64,000 bases of DNA from Paraburkholderia bannensis NBRC 103871 (GCF_000685015.1 NZ_BAYA01000033.1:1-64000); one strand, 5' to 3'. Positions 26,538-38,017 are shown, counted from the first letter of the stretch. Notes: generated by a model not told the origin, from the sequence alone. Program-made: numbers and translations.

Positions 26538-26616
26538 CTGTGCTCCTCCATCGTAGTCGGCGGGCCGCATGGGCGCGGCCCGCAACGCTTTTATCGTTTT
26601 CTTCGGCCAGGTCAGG

Positions 26617-28584
<1,968 letters not shown>

Positions 28585-28619
28585 GAGTGAAAATCCGGTT
28601 CGGATAAGCGGTAGAAGAG

Positions 28620-28648
28620 AAAAAAAGACCTTCGGCATAGCAATGCCG
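28620..28648 (-). terminator. weak intercistronic hairpin between permease and GH42 gene
   Basis: Minus-strand stem (cggcat/atgccg, loop of 4, extendable to 8 bp with a G-T pair) at 28633-28648, followed after six bases by a run of T. A leaky attenuator or transcript-end stabiliser between the transporter and enzyme halves of the operon; weak as an intrinsic terminator. Confidence 0.3.
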
Positions 28649-28657
28649 GACAGGAGG

Positions 28658-29509
28658 TCAGCCCTTGCTGGCGCCGAAGGTCAGTCCCGCGACAAAGTGT
28701 TTCTGCATGGCGAAGAACATCAGCACGGAAGGCAGCGCCGCGAGCACCGAGCCCGCCGCCACGAGGTTCCATGCCGTCGTCCACTGCCCCTTGAGGGCGG
28801 CCACGCCCACGGTGATGGGCGCGGCGTCGTCGCCCTGCGTGAGGCACAGGGCCCAGAAATAGTCGTTCCACACAAAGGTGAACACCAGGATGCCGAGCGC
28901 CGCGAGCGCGGGCCGCACGAGCGGCATGACGATGCGCCAGTAGATCGTCCACTCGCTTGCGCCTTCCACGCGCGCCGCTTCGATCAGTTCGAACGGCAGT
29001 TGCTTGATGAAGTTGCGCAGGAACAGCGTGCAAAAGCCAGTCTGAAACGACACGTGAAAGATGATGAGCGCCCAGACCGTGTTGTAGAGCCCCACGCTCA
29101 GCGCCATATCGCGCACCGGGATCATGAGAATCTGGATCGGCACGAAGTTGCCCGCGACGAAGGCAAACAGCACGGCGGTATTGCCGCGAAAGCGATACGT
29201 CGACAGCGCGAAACCCGCCATCGACGCCAGCGCAATCGCGCCAATCACCGAAGGCACCGTAATGAGCACGCTATTGGCGAAGTAATGCAGCATGGGCGTC
29301 TGCGTGAGCGCCGCGCCGTAGTTGTCGAGCAGCGCGAAGTGCTTCGGCCAGCCCCAGTAATCGCCCTGCTGAAGCTCCTCGGTGGAGCGGATCGAGGTGA
29401 TGAGCACGGCCAGCATCGGCAGCAGCCAGATAATGAGCGCGATCGGCAGCGAGATCTTGTAGAGCGTGCGATTCGCGGGTTTCCAGCGTTCGACGGGAAG
29501 CGGATACAT
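28658..29509 (-). CDS. carbohydrate ABC transporter permease (MalG-type)
   Basis: 283 residues, six membrane segments. The EAA loop EAARVEGASEWTIYWRIVMPLVRPAL (about residues 180-205) is the coupling site with the ATPase, and the short N-terminus with a single helix before the conserved core marks the MalG-like subunit of CUT1 sugar importers. AAGGGAG stands 9 bases before the ATG. 20-bp gap to the upstream permease. Corresponds in position to GanQ of Bacillus. Confidence 0.93.
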   Translation of the reverse strand: MYPLPVERWKPANRTLYKISLPIALIIWLLPMLAVLITSIRSTEELQQGDYWGWPKHFALLDNYGAALTQTPMLHYFANSVLITVPSVIGAIALASMAGFALSTYRFRGNTAVLFAFVAGNFVPIQILMIPVRDMALSVGLYNTVWALIIFHVSFQTGFCTLFLRNFIKQLPFELIEAARVEGASEWTIYWRIVMPLVRPALAALGILVFTFVWNDYFWALCLTQGDDAAPITVGVAALKGQWTTAWNLVAAGSVLAALPSVLMFFAMQKHFVAGLTFGASKG

Positions 29510-29529
29510 GTGCGGAAACTCCCTTGTTT

Positions 29530-30435
29530 TCAGCGTTCTTCGCGCAGCATGCGGCGCAGGTGGAACACGATATAGACGAGCATGATGGCGAACAGCACCA
29601 CGGCAATCGATGCCGAATAGCCTTCGCGGTAATACTTGATCGCCTGGTCGTACATGTAGTACGCGAGCACGGTCGAGCTATCGAACGGGCCGCCGCCGCT
29701 CATCACGGCGATCAGGTCGAAACTGCGCAGCGCGCCGATCACGGTCAGCACGATCGCCATGAAGGTGACGGGACGCAGTTGCGGCAGGATCACGTGCCAG
29801 AAGAGCTTGATGCCCTTCGCGCCTTCCATGCGCGCGGCCTCGACGATTTCCGAATTGATCGATGTGAGGCCCGTGAGGTAGAGCACCATGCAGAACGGCG
29901 TCTGCGGCCACAGCGCGGCGAAGATGATGCCGAGCGTGACGAGCCTGGGGTCGCCCAGCACCGGCACGCCATGACCCAGGATCAGGCGCAGCAGGCCGAA
30001 GGTGGGGTCGTAGAACCACGAGAACACCAGCCCCACCACCACGCCCGAGAGCACGAAGGGCGCGAAAAACAGCGACTTGACGATACGGATGCCGCCCACG
30101 CGCTGGTTCAGGTAGAGCGCGAACATCAGGCCGACAGGCGGTGCGAGCAGGAACAGCACGAGCCACAGCAGGTTGTTCTTGAGCGCCGTGTAGAAGGTAT
30201 CGGTCTGGAACAGTTCGACATAGTTCGCGAGACCGACGAAGGTCTTCGGCGTCATGCCGTCCCAGTTATAGAAGCTCAGCGCGATGCTGTTGACGATGGG
30301 GTAAAGCACGCAGAGCGTGAACAGTGCGCAGCCAGGCAGCAGGAACCAGAGCGCGGCGCGGTTCTGCTTGCTGCGCACGGTCGATTTGCGCTGCGGGCGC
30401 GCCGCGCCGAGTGGACGCGCGACAGTATCGGACAT
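29530..30435 (-). CDS. carbohydrate ABC transporter permease (MalF-type)
   Basis: About 301 residues with six membrane segments and the MalF-like EAA loop EAARMEGAKGIKLFWHVILPQLRPV (about residues 195-220). A cytoplasmic basic N-terminus of about 30 residues (Arg/Lys-rich) precedes the first helix. The ATG at 30435 is chosen because homology starts there and GAGG lies upstream; the frame is open to 30528, but those codons cross the gap after the binding-protein gene. Position corresponds to GanP. Confidence 0.92.
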   Translation of the reverse strand: MSDTVARPLGAARPQRKSTVRSKQNRAALWFLLPGCALFTLCVLYPIVNSIALSFYNWDGMTPKTFVGLANYVELFQTDTFYTALKNNLLWLVLFLLAPPVGLMFALYLNQRVGGIRIVKSLFFAPFVLSGVVVGLVFSWFYDPTFGLLRLILGHGVPVLGDPRLVTLGIIFAALWPQTPFCMVLYLTGLTSINSEIVEAARMEGAKGIKLFWHVILPQLRPVTFMAIVLTVIGALRSFDLIAVMSGGGPFDSSTVLAYYMYDQAIKYYREGYSASIAVVLFAIMLVYIVFHLRRMLREER

Positions 30436-30552
30436 GATGAGGCCTCGCCGAATCATTCGTTGATTGTTCGGATTACGAAATACATGGAATGCTTGCGTAG
30501 TGTTTCTCGGGGCACCGGCGGTACGCACCGCCGGCGCCAGAAACCAGCAGGC

Positions 30553-31815
30553 TTACTTGTGGTAGATACGTTGGCGCGTCGTTTCGAGGCGCGCGAGCAG
30601 CGCGTCGACCTGCGACGGATCGCTGTAGAACTGCTGCATCGCCTTCATGCCCTCGTCGGCCATTTCCTTCTGCATGTCGCGGTCGTAGAACTGCGCAATG
30701 CCGCCACGCGTGTTCGCGAGCGTCTGGAAGCCCACCTTCGAGATGGCGTCCTCGGGTTCAGCGGCCTTGTTGTTCGACGGCAACTGGCCCCAGCCGCGCG
30801 CCAGGTCGGCGTTGATCTGCGGCGTTTCCATGAAGGCCAGCAGGCGGCGCGCGTCGGTCTTGTTCTTCGCCTTCGCCGGGATCAGGAGCACGTTGACGGG
30901 GCCGTCCTCGGCGGTCGGCACGTTCGCGTCGATCACCGGGAAGCGGAAGAAGCCCACGTCCTGCCTCATGTTCGCCGGGAAGCTGGCCGAGAAGAACGTG
31001 CCCATCAGCATCATCGCGGCCTTGCCGTTGACGAGCACCGGCGCGATCGAATCGACGTCATAGGACAGTGCGTTGTCCATGAAGTAGTGGTTGTCGATCA
31101 GCGTCTTCCAGGCCGTGAAGACCTTCTTCACGCGCGGATCGGTATAGGGAATCTCGCCCGCCATCAACTGCTGGTGGAAGGCGTTGCCGTTGATGCGCAG
31201 GTCGAGATAGTCGAACCACGCGGCCAGCGTCCAGCTGTCGCGCGCCGCCACGGCAATCGGCTGCACGCCGCTGGCCTTGAGCTTCTTGCAGGCGTCGAGG
31301 AACTCGTCCCAGCTCTTCGGTTCGGCCTTTACGCCTGCCTTCTGGAACAGATCCTTGCGATAGAAAAAGCCGTACGCGTCGTAGCCCAGCGGCGCGGCGT
31401 ACTGCTTGCCCTTGTACGTGGAGGCTTCTTTCACCGAGGCATATTGCTCGTTCCAGCCGTTCTTCGCCCAGTCCGGCGAGAGGTCTTCCAGCAGGCCGCG
31501 CTGCGCATAGTAGGCCATGCGCTCGCCGTCGTGCCAGGAGACCACATCGGGCGGATCGGTCGCGAGCCAGCCGCTCATCTGCACCTTGTAGGCCTCTTCA
31601 GTCACGTAGGAAACCTTAAGATCGACGTCCGGATTAGCCTTCTTGAACTTGTCGAAGGCGTCCTGCCACGTCGCGCGCTGGTTGCCGCGCGCCGAGACGT
31701 TGACGGTGAGCGTGCCGGCATCGGCCGCGCCGCTCGCGAGCGTGGCCGCGACAAGCGCGACGGCAGCCGTCGCGCGGGCCAATGTTCCGAAACGGGGTAA
31801 GCGATAAGCGAACAT
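30553..31815 (-). CDS. extracellular sugar-binding protein of ABC importer
   Basis: About 420 residues of the CUT1 solute-binding family. Signal peptide: MFAYRLPRFGTLARATAAVALVAATLASGAADA, cleavage near residue 32. Then a typical TLTVNVSARGNQ first strand and the two-lobed periplasmic fold with PPDVVSWHDGERM (about 85-97) at the ligand site. No lipobox Cys, so soluble periplasmic. AAGGAG before the ATG at 31815. Within the galactan operon between the ATPase and permeases; probably binds beta-1,4-galacto-oligosaccharides, equivalent to GanS. The exact ligand is inferred from the enzymes next to it. Confidence 0.9.
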   Translation of the reverse strand: MFAYRLPRFGTLARATAAVALVAATLASGAADAGTLTVNVSARGNQRATWQDAFDKFKKANPDVDLKVSYVTEEAYKVQMSGWLATDPPDVVSWHDGERMAYYAQRGLLEDLSPDWAKNGWNEQYASVKEASTYKGKQYAAPLGYDAYGFFYRKDLFQKAGVKAEPKSWDEFLDACKKLKASGVQPIAVAARDSWTLAAWFDYLDLRINGNAFHQQLMAGEIPYTDPRVKKVFTAWKTLIDNHYFMDNALSYDVDSIAPVLVNGKAAMMLMGTFFSASFPANMRQDVGFFRFPVIDANVPTAEDGPVNVLLIPAKAKNKTDARRLLAFMETPQINADLARGWGQLPSNNKAAEPEDAISKVGFQTLANTRGGIAQFYDRDMQKEMADEGMKAMQQFYSDPSQVDALLARLETTRQRIYHK

Positions 31816-31925
31816 CAGGTGTCTCCTTGGTTTGCCTTGCCTTGGTGAATGACCCGCTCTGCGGCGGGGTAATGCGGATTCAAATCGACGCAATCACAGC
31901 GACGGATCTGGAGCGTGCCTGCGGG

Positions 31926-33068
31926 TCAGGCCAGCGCCACGGCGGCGAGCGCGGGCGACTTCAGGCGACGCCGCGCGACCCCGGCCTCGTCGAACAGATG
32001 GCAGGCGTCGGCGGGCACGCGCACACGCAGGCGCTCGCCCACGGCGATGGGCGTGTCGCCGGGCGCTTTCGCCACCAGCGTGCCCGCCGCATGATCGGCG
32101 TGCAGGTAGCTGTGCTCGCCCAGACGTTCCGCAAGCACGGTCGCGCAGCCAATCGACTGATCGTCGCCCTCCAGGCGCAGATGCTCGGGCCGCACGCCCA
32201 GCGTCACGCGCTGGCCGCGTTGCAGGCCGCGTCCGTCGACGCTCGCGAGCAGCGTTTCACCGCCGTAGAGCGCCACGCGCACGCCGCCCTCCTCGACCGC
32301 GTCCACCTGGCCGTCGATAAAATTCATGCGCGGCGAGCCGATAAATCCCGCCACAAACCGCGACTTCGGATGGTGATAAAGCTCCAGCGGCGCGCCGCTC
32401 TGCGCCACGCTGCCGTGCTTTTCCATGTCGGCGCCTGCGTGCAGCAGCACGATGCGATCGGCGAGCGTCATCGCTTCGACCTGATCGTGCGTGACGTAGA
32501 CGACGCTGGCATTTTCAAAGCGCTGATGCAGGCGCGCGATCTCAATGCGCGTGTGGCTGCGCAGCGCGGCATCGAGATTGGACAGCGGCTCGTCGAACAG
32601 GAACACGCCGGGCTCGCGCACGATCGCGCGGCCAATCGCCACGCGCTGACGCTGGCCGCCCGAGAGCGCCTTGGGATGACGGTCGAGCAGCGCGTCCAGT
32701 TGCAGGCTGCGCGCCGCATCGCGCACGCGGCGCTCGACTTCGGCCTTGGGCACCTTGGCGATCTTCAGGCCGAACGCCATGTTCTCGAACACGGTCATGT
32801 GCGGGAACAGCGCGTAGCTCTGGAACACCATCGCCACGCCGCGCTCGGCGGCGGGCACGTCGTTGACCACGCGGTTGCCGATGCGCAACTCGCCGTCGCT
32901 CAGTTCTTCAAGACCCGCGATCATGCGCAGGAGCGTGGATTTCCCGCAGCCCGACGGGCCCAGGAACACGCAGAATTCGTGATGGCCGATGTCGAGATCG
33001 ACGCGCCGGATCACCGGCGGGTGGTCGCCGTATTGCTTCCCGACGTTCGACAACTGGATCGTCGCCAT
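31926..33068 (-). CDS. sugar ABC transporter ATP-binding protein (MalK/UgpC-type)
   Basis: 380 residues. Walker A GPSGCGKS (37-44), Q-loop near 83, signature LSGGQ (135-139), Walker B FLFDEP (156-161) and a C-terminal MalK-like regulatory (TOBE) domain. Energises the importer. First gene of the operon, with GGAGGAG before the ATG and a pair of palindromic LacI operators upstream. Bacillus gan operons lack their own ATPase and rely on the shared MsmX; here it is included, which makes the importer self-contained. Confidence 0.94.
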   Translation of the reverse strand: MATIQLSNVGKQYGDHPPVIRRVDLDIGHHEFCVFLGPSGCGKSTLLRMIAGLEELSDGELRIGNRVVNDVPAAERGVAMVFQSYALFPHMTVFENMAFGLKIAKVPKAEVERRVRDAARSLQLDALLDRHPKALSGGQRQRVAIGRAIVREPGVFLFDEPLSNLDAALRSHTRIEIARLHQRFENASVVYVTHDQVEAMTLADRIVLLHAGADMEKHGSVAQSGAPLELYHHPKSRFVAGFIGSPRMNFIDGQVDAVEEGGVRVALYGGETLLASVDGRGLQRGQRVTLGVRPEHLRLEGDDQSIGCATVLAERLGEHSYLHADHAAGTLVAKAPGDTPIAVGERLRVRVPADACHLFDEAGVARRRLKSPALAAVALA

Positions 33069-33124
33069 GGATGTGTCTCCTCCGTTGTTGCCGCGTTCGA
33101 CTGCGCTTGTGTCTCAATCATCAG

Positions 33125-33196
33125 ATTTAAGCGCTTAAATTCTACGCGATAAATTTAGCCGGGGGGCTTGTGCGACGGTCATTTAACCGCTTAAAT
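33125..33196. promoter_or_regulatory. paired LacI operators controlling the galactan operon and lacI
   Basis: Two palindromes in the 293-bp divergent gap: atttaagc-gcttaaat (33125-33140, perfect 16 bp, central CG) and atttaacc-gcttaaat (33181-33196, one mismatch), centres 56 bp apart. The first is 57 bp from the ATPase start codon. This is the arrangement expected for a LacI repressor acting on both divergent units. Confidence 0.8.
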
Positions 33197-33361
33197 TTCT
33201 GGGCGGCACAACCGCGTGCAAATCGCGTCCCGGCTTGGTGTGGGTGAAAATTATCAAATCCTCGCCACGCTTTGCAACATTTGAATCGCGTTCCCTGAAT
33301 GTGGGAAACGTCACGAAAAACCCGCTAAACCCCCGGGTAAACGCCATAAAAAAGGCACGAC

Positions 33362-34384
33362 ATGGTCACCTTGTCAGAAGTCGCGCGGCATGCGCGTGTC
33401 ACCGCCGCCACCGTTTCGAACGTGCTGCGCAACCGCGAGAAAGTCCGCCCGGAGACGGCGGAGCGCGTGCTCAAGGCCATCGCCGAACTGGGCTACCGGC
33501 CCAACCTCAATGCGCGGGCGCTGGCGCAGGGCCGCTCGTCGACGCTCGCGCTGATGCTGTCGAACATCGCCAACCCGTTCTATCCCGAGTTCGTGCTGGC
33601 CGCCGAGCGCGCCGCGCGCAAGTCGGGCCATTTCCTGATGGTCTGCAACACCGACGATGATGCGCAGATTGGTCGCGCCTACCTCAACCAGATCGCGGGC
33701 ACTTTCGCGGACGGCGTGCTGGTGATTAACACCGACATCGCCATGAACGAACTGTGCATCTCCGCGATGCATAACGGCCCGATCCTGCTGGCGATGTGGG
33801 AACACCCCGAAAAGCCGCCTGCACTGCCCTGCGTGGCCGTCGATTTCGCCACGGCCGGGGCGCTGGCGGCGAAGCATCTGCTCGAACTGGGGCATCGCAA
33901 GATCGGCATGCTGGTCGGCGACGGCTGCGGCGGCTTGCAGGATGCGCGCTCCGACGGCTTTCGCGCGGCGCTCGCGGCGGGCGGCGTGGCGCGCGCCACG
34001 GCGGAAATGCAGGTGCGCGATTCCATCGATGCGGGTCATGAGGCGTGTCTCGCGCTCATGCAGCAACACCCGCAATTGACGGCGATTTTCGCGTCGAACG
34101 ACCTGCTGGCGATTGGCGCGATCCAGGCGCTGATCGGCATGGGGCGCGCGGTGCCCGACGATGTTTCCGTGATCGGCATTACCGATATTGCGCTCGCGCA
34201 TCAGGTGCGCCCCGCCCTCACTACCGTGGCGATCCAGACCGCCGCGATTGCCGAACTCTCGATCAGCAGCCTGATTCAACTGATCGACGCACCGGTGCAG
34301 GAGCCGTCGATGGCGATTGGGCCGCCGCCCGAACTGGTCGTGCGCGACTCCACCGGGCCGTGCAGGACGCGTGCGCGTCGTTGA
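33362..34384 (+). CDS. LacI-family regulator of the galactan operon
   Basis: 340 residues. LacI helix-turn-helix at residues 3-28 (TLSEVARHARVTAATVSNVLRN), hinge ending in ALAQGRSST, and a sugar-binding domain with TDIALAHQVRPALTTVAIQ near the C-terminus. Divergent from the ABC ATPase gene; two LacI-type operators lie between them, so it is very likely the repressor, released by galactose or galacto-oligosaccharides (inferred). Its ATG at 33362 is preceded by AAGG. Followed after 9 bp by an alpha/beta hydrolase gene of different base composition. Confidence 0.93.
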   Translation: MVTLSEVARHARVTAATVSNVLRNREKVRPETAERVLKAIAELGYRPNLNARALAQGRSSTLALMLSNIANPFYPEFVLAAERAARKSGHFLMVCNTDDDAQIGRAYLNQIAGTFADGVLVINTDIAMNELCISAMHNGPILLAMWEHPEKPPALPCVAVDFATAGALAAKHLLELGHRKIGMLVGDGCGGLQDARSDGFRAALAAGGVARATAEMQVRDSIDAGHEACLALMQQHPQLTAIFASNDLLAIGAIQALIGMGRAVPDDVSVIGITDIALAHQVRPALTTVAIQTAAIAELSISSLIQLIDAPVQEPSMAIGPPPELVVRDSTGPCRTRARR

Positions 34385-34393
34385 AGGAAAGCA

Positions 34394-35167
34394 ATGAGTC
34401 CATTCGCCATTGACGACCGTGGAAACATGCTTCGGTATCTTGAGCTTTTTTCCGCGTCGTATTCCGCCGATCCGCTGGTTTTCATTCACGGGCTGGGATG
34501 CGCTTCCAGCAGCGATTACCCGTCGGTCGTCAATTCCGCTTCGTACACGAAGCGACGGTCGCTGCTCGTCGATCTCATGGGATCGGGCTTCAGCGACAAG
34601 CCGCTCGATGGATCATATGATTCCACCGCTCAAGCAGCGGCTCTGTCGAAGCTGCTGTCCGGTGAATCGTTCACGAAGGTGAACCTGTTCGGCCATAGCG
34701 CTGGCGCATTTATCGCCCTTCAATTGGCGCGCCAATTGGCCGATCAAACCGGCACGCTCATCCTGTGCGAGCCCGGATTGACGGATTACGGCGTTGCGAT
34801 GCTTGCGGATATCACCTCGATGAGCGAACAACAGTTCGTCGAAGATGGCTTCACACAGTTGCGCGCGCAACTGAAATCCAGCGGCGGCAATGAAGCGTGG
34901 CTCGGCCCATTTTCGGTCGCCTCGCCTTATGCGATTTATCACTGGGCGCGATCCGCGCTGGAAGACAACGCGCACCTCTGGTTAGATGACCTGGCCGCGC
35001 TGAAAGTACCAAAAGCCGTCATTCTGTCTGACACCGCATCAGGCGAACGAATTGCTCAATTCGAACAGGCAGGCTGTACCGTCGCACGGGTTGCCAATGC
35101 CGAGCACATGATCGCTTACGAAAACCCCGACGGCCTTGCTGCGGCAATCAGCACACTGCTCGATTGA
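34394..35167 (+). CDS. alpha/beta hydrolase
   Basis: 257 residues of the alpha/beta-hydrolase fold. The oxyanion-side HGLG motif is at 32-35 and the nucleophile elbow GHSAG at 100-104 with Ser102; a C-terminal His in NAEHMIAYEN (about 236-245) fits the triad. AAGGA precedes the ATG at 34394, only 9 bp after lacI, so it may ride on the same transcript. Codon use is visibly less G+C-rich than in its neighbours (many AAA, TTT, TCA, ATT codons), suggesting recent acquisition. No evident link to galactan use. Substrate unknown. Confidence 0.88.
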   Translation: MSPFAIDDRGNMLRYLELFSASYSADPLVFIHGLGCASSSDYPSVVNSASYTKRRSLLVDLMGSGFSDKPLDGSYDSTAQAAALSKLLSGESFTKVNLFGHSAGAFIALQLARQLADQTGTLILCEPGLTDYGVAMLADITSMSEQQFVEDGFTQLRAQLKSSGGNEAWLGPFSVASPYAIYHWARSALEDNAHLWLDDLAALKVPKAVILSDTASGERIAQFEQAGCTVARVANAEHMIAYENPDGLAAAISTLLD

Positions 35168-35191
35168 TGGCATGGGCAAGGTTACGTCAGG

Positions 35192-36697
35192 TCAGGTCGC
35201 GCGCCAGCGTATCACCAGCGCGAACACCGCCACGACCGCGCAGAAGATCGCCAGCCATGACAGCAGGTTCGCGCTTGCCACAAGGGTCGCCTGCGTTTCC
35301 ACCATCGACGCCATGCGCATCATGTCCGGCATCGGCGGCATGCCGCCCAGATCGAATAATGTGATGCGATCGACCAGCCGCGAGCGTGCAATCGCTTCGC
35401 CATATTGCAGCCAGAGGCTCGCCGCGCCGGTGCCCGCGGCGGTCGCAATCTGGCGCACGATGTTCTTGAATGCGTAGGCATGCTGAAAGTCGTCTTCCGT
35501 GAAGTCCACGAAGGTCATGCCCGCCACCTGCGCCATCACAAACGGCACCGTCAGCCCCTGCAGGAACAGCGCAGGCAGGATCACGTCCATCGACACGCCC
35601 GTGAGCGTGCGCAATGACAGCATCAGCAGCGCCGCCGCGAACATCACGTAGCCCAGTGCGATATAACGGCGTCGCCCGAACACCTTCGGCGCGACCACGG
35701 AAAAGCACATCATCGCCAGCAGGCTCAGCAAGGAGGCCCACGTGAGCACCTCGCCCGTCACCTGGAACCCGAAGCCGAAGCCGCTTTGCAGCAGCGTGGG
35801 AATCAGGTAGTTCCACAGGCCATTGAGGAAGTAGTAGATCGCGTAGAACAGCAGCCCGACGAGATAGCCGCGCCCGAGCAGCGCCTGCGGATCGAGCCAG
35901 AGATTGCGCTCGCTATGGCGTCGTGCGAAAGCGGCGCCGATCAGCAGGAAGCCCACGATGGGCGTGAGCGCGACCGAGGGCGAACTGGCGAGTTCGTAGA
36001 AACGCAGGTCGCCCAGGCCGTGCATGAGCACCATCGCACCCAGCCCGAACAGAATCACGACCCACCAGTCCATCGGGTCGATGTCCATTTCCCAGAGGTC
36101 GCCTGGCGGCGTCACGCGGCTCGGATACGTGAGCACGACCAGCACCAGCACGCCCAGCGTGAGCACCACCTGGATCACGAATACCATCTGCCACGCGGCG
36201 CTTTCCACCAGCACGGCGGCCAGCCACGGCGTCACGGCCGATAGACCGAACGAGCCAATATTGAAGCCGATAAAGAGCGGCGCGCGTTCGTCGCGCGCCG
36301 ATACGAGCTGGATCAGGATGCGCGCGGCGGCAAAGAGGCCACCCGCGCCGAAGCCCTGCACCGCGCGCGCGAACGTCAGTTCGAGCGGCGTATCGCAGAG
36401 CGCGCAAAGCAGCGAGCCGATAGCCGCGACAATCAACCCGCCGATGGTGAAAGAGCGATAGCTGGTGTGCCGCGCGACGCGGCCGAGCATGAGATTGGCG
36501 ACCGTCGCCATGGCGGCGTACGACGTCATGCTCCAGAGAAAGTCTTCCGGCGACGCATGCACGCCGCCGCGAATATGCGTGCCCGCAATGCCCATCATCG
36601 ACGAAGCGACGAAGTCCACGCCCGTCGCGCCGCCCAGCGCGATCGTGAAGAAGAACACGCGCAACGGCGAGAAATGCGGCAGCGCGCGCAGCCTCAT
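35192..36697 (-). CDS. MFS multidrug transporter, DHA2 (14-helix) type
   Basis: 501 residues with about 14 hydrophobic segments, the size of DHA2 family proton/drug antiporters (EmrB relatives). Visible landmarks are RAVQGFGAGGLFAAAR (about residues 110-125), the family motif C region, and a cytoplasmic loop with NLMLGRVARHTSYR near helix 2-3. GGAG lies before the ATG at 36697. Monocistronic, convergent with the alpha/beta hydrolase gene and 185 bp from the porin. There is no linked membrane-fusion protein, so a tripartite pump is not evident. Exported compound unknown. Confidence 0.9.
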   Translation of the reverse strand: MRLRALPHFSPLRVFFFTIALGGATGVDFVASSMMGIAGTHIRGGVHASPEDFLWSMTSYAAMATVANLMLGRVARHTSYRSFTIGGLIVAAIGSLLCALCDTPLELTFARAVQGFGAGGLFAAARILIQLVSARDERAPLFIGFNIGSFGLSAVTPWLAAVLVESAAWQMVFVIQVVLTLGVLVLVVLTYPSRVTPPGDLWEMDIDPMDWWVVILFGLGAMVLMHGLGDLRFYELASSPSVALTPIVGFLLIGAAFARRHSERNLWLDPQALLGRGYLVGLLFYAIYYFLNGLWNYLIPTLLQSGFGFGFQVTGEVLTWASLLSLLAMMCFSVVAPKVFGRRRYIALGYVMFAAALLMLSLRTLTGVSMDVILPALFLQGLTVPFVMAQVAGMTFVDFTEDDFQHAYAFKNIVRQIATAAGTGAASLWLQYGEAIARSRLVDRITLFDLGGMPPMPDMMRMASMVETQATLVASANLLSWLAIFCAVVAVFALVIRWRAT

Positions 36698-36882
36698 CGG
36701 CGTGCTCCGCGCGCGCGAGGCCCGGCGGATTCAGGCTGCGGCGCAGGTCGGGTGGCGTTGCTGGGCGTCACACGTTTTCCCCTTCGCCGTGATGGCGGCG
36801 TGCAAATCAGTTTAGCAAAGCGTGTGTGACGCTTTGCCCGAGTTCTGCACGGCTCGCGCGACGAAAAGGCAACGACCGCCCG

Positions 36883-37983
36883 TTAAAACCGGTCGATCAT
36901 CCCAAACTGCACGCCGCGCACGGACGCGCCCGGATACGACGGCGTGAGGCCCGTGACATTCACGCCCTTGAGTGTGAATTCGCCCTGCCCGCGATTGCGC
37001 AGCCAGCCCGCGCTCGCATAGAGCAGCACGCGCTTGCTGAGGTCGTATTCGCAGGCGGCGCTGAATTGGTCGGCGTTATCGTCGCCGCCCGAGCGGTCGC
37101 GCAGGTACGTATAGCCCAGCGACGCACGAAAGCGCGCGTTGACGGCATAGCGCGCGGAGACCGACAGTCCGTCGTTGTGATAGCGCGGCGTGCCGCCGTC
37201 GCCGTTGAAAAACGACACAAAGCCCGTGACCGGGCCGTATTCGTAGGAGACGCCGCCCAGGTTCGCCCGCAGCGCGCCGTCGCCGTGCGTCTGCTGATGC
37301 GCGTACGAGACGCGCAGCGGGCCGTTGCGATACGCGAAGGTCTCGATATTGCCGGCGATGCCGTTGCCGTCGCCATCGGTGGCGTCGCGCAGCGAGGCCA
37401 TCAGCGTCGTCGAAAAACCGTGGAATTCGGGCGAGAGATAGGTGATCGCATTGCTCTCGTAAGGCGTGATTTTCGACAGATTGTCGAGGCCCGAAGCGAT
37501 GGTGCCCGCGCCGAACGCATCCAGCCCGCCCTTGAACGGAATGTAGATGGGCGAGTACTGGCGGCCCATGCGCAGCGTGCCGTAAGGCGTGCCCAGGCCG
37601 ACCCACGCCTGGCGGTTGAAGATCGTGTTGCTGACCGCGAGCGTGCCGTTGCCCGAGCTGAAGCCATTTTCCAGGTCGAACAGGATCTTCAGACCGTTGC
37701 CGATATCTTCTGCGCCGCGCAGGCCGATGCGCGAGCCGCGATACGCGCCCGAGTCCATGCGCGCGACGTAGCCCGCGCCGGGGTTGGTGATTTCGATACT
37801 CGTATCGAGCGCGCCGTAGAGCGTGACCGAGCTTTGCGCATGGGCGCCGATGGCATGGGCCGCCAGCGCGGTCAGCGCCACGCGCGAGGCGGCGCGGCCG
37901 GAGCCGCGCGAAGCGTCGCGCGCCTGGCGCCAGCTTGCGCCCAGATGACGCGAGACACGGCGGGCGTGGGAGAGTTGGCTCAT
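36883..37983 (-). CDS. outer-membrane porin
   Basis: About 366 residues. A long, Arg-rich N-region precedes the hydrophobic stretch (VALTALAAHAIGAHA) and the standard first strand QSSVTLYGALDTSIEI; cleavage near residue 49. Sixteen-strand barrel, YGTLRMGRQYSP segment, C-terminal ...FGMIDRF with terminal Phe. The ATG at 37983 is chosen over an in-frame TTG at 38019; no clear Shine-Dalgarno sequence is seen and the extended basic N-region of the signal is unusual. Lies downstream of gcd on the same strand but behind a terminator, so separately transcribed. Confidence 0.9.
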   Translation of the reverse strand: MSQLSHARRVSRHLGASWRQARDASRGSGRAASRVALTALAAHAIGAHAQSSVTLYGALDTSIEITNPGAGYVARMDSGAYRGSRIGLRGAEDIGNGLKILFDLENGFSSGNGTLAVSNTIFNRQAWVGLGTPYGTLRMGRQYSPIYIPFKGGLDAFGAGTIASGLDNLSKITPYESNAITYLSPEFHGFSTTLMASLRDATDGDGNGIAGNIETFAYRNGPLRVSYAHQQTHGDGALRANLGGVSYEYGPVTGFVSFFNGDGGTPRYHNDGLSVSARYAVNARFRASLGYTYLRDRSGGDDNADQFSAACEYDLSKRVLLYASAGWLRNRGQGEFTLKGVNVTGLTPSYPGASVRGVQFGMIDRF

Positions 37984-38017
37984 GTCGAAAACAGGATAGC
38001 GGACAAAATAAGCAGAC

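Noticed and set aside
28585..28638. Upstream start of the GH42 enzyme with a hydrophobic leader
   Set aside because: GH42 proteins of this type begin at MQIGVCYYPEQW and are cytoplasmic; no ribosome site at 28638.
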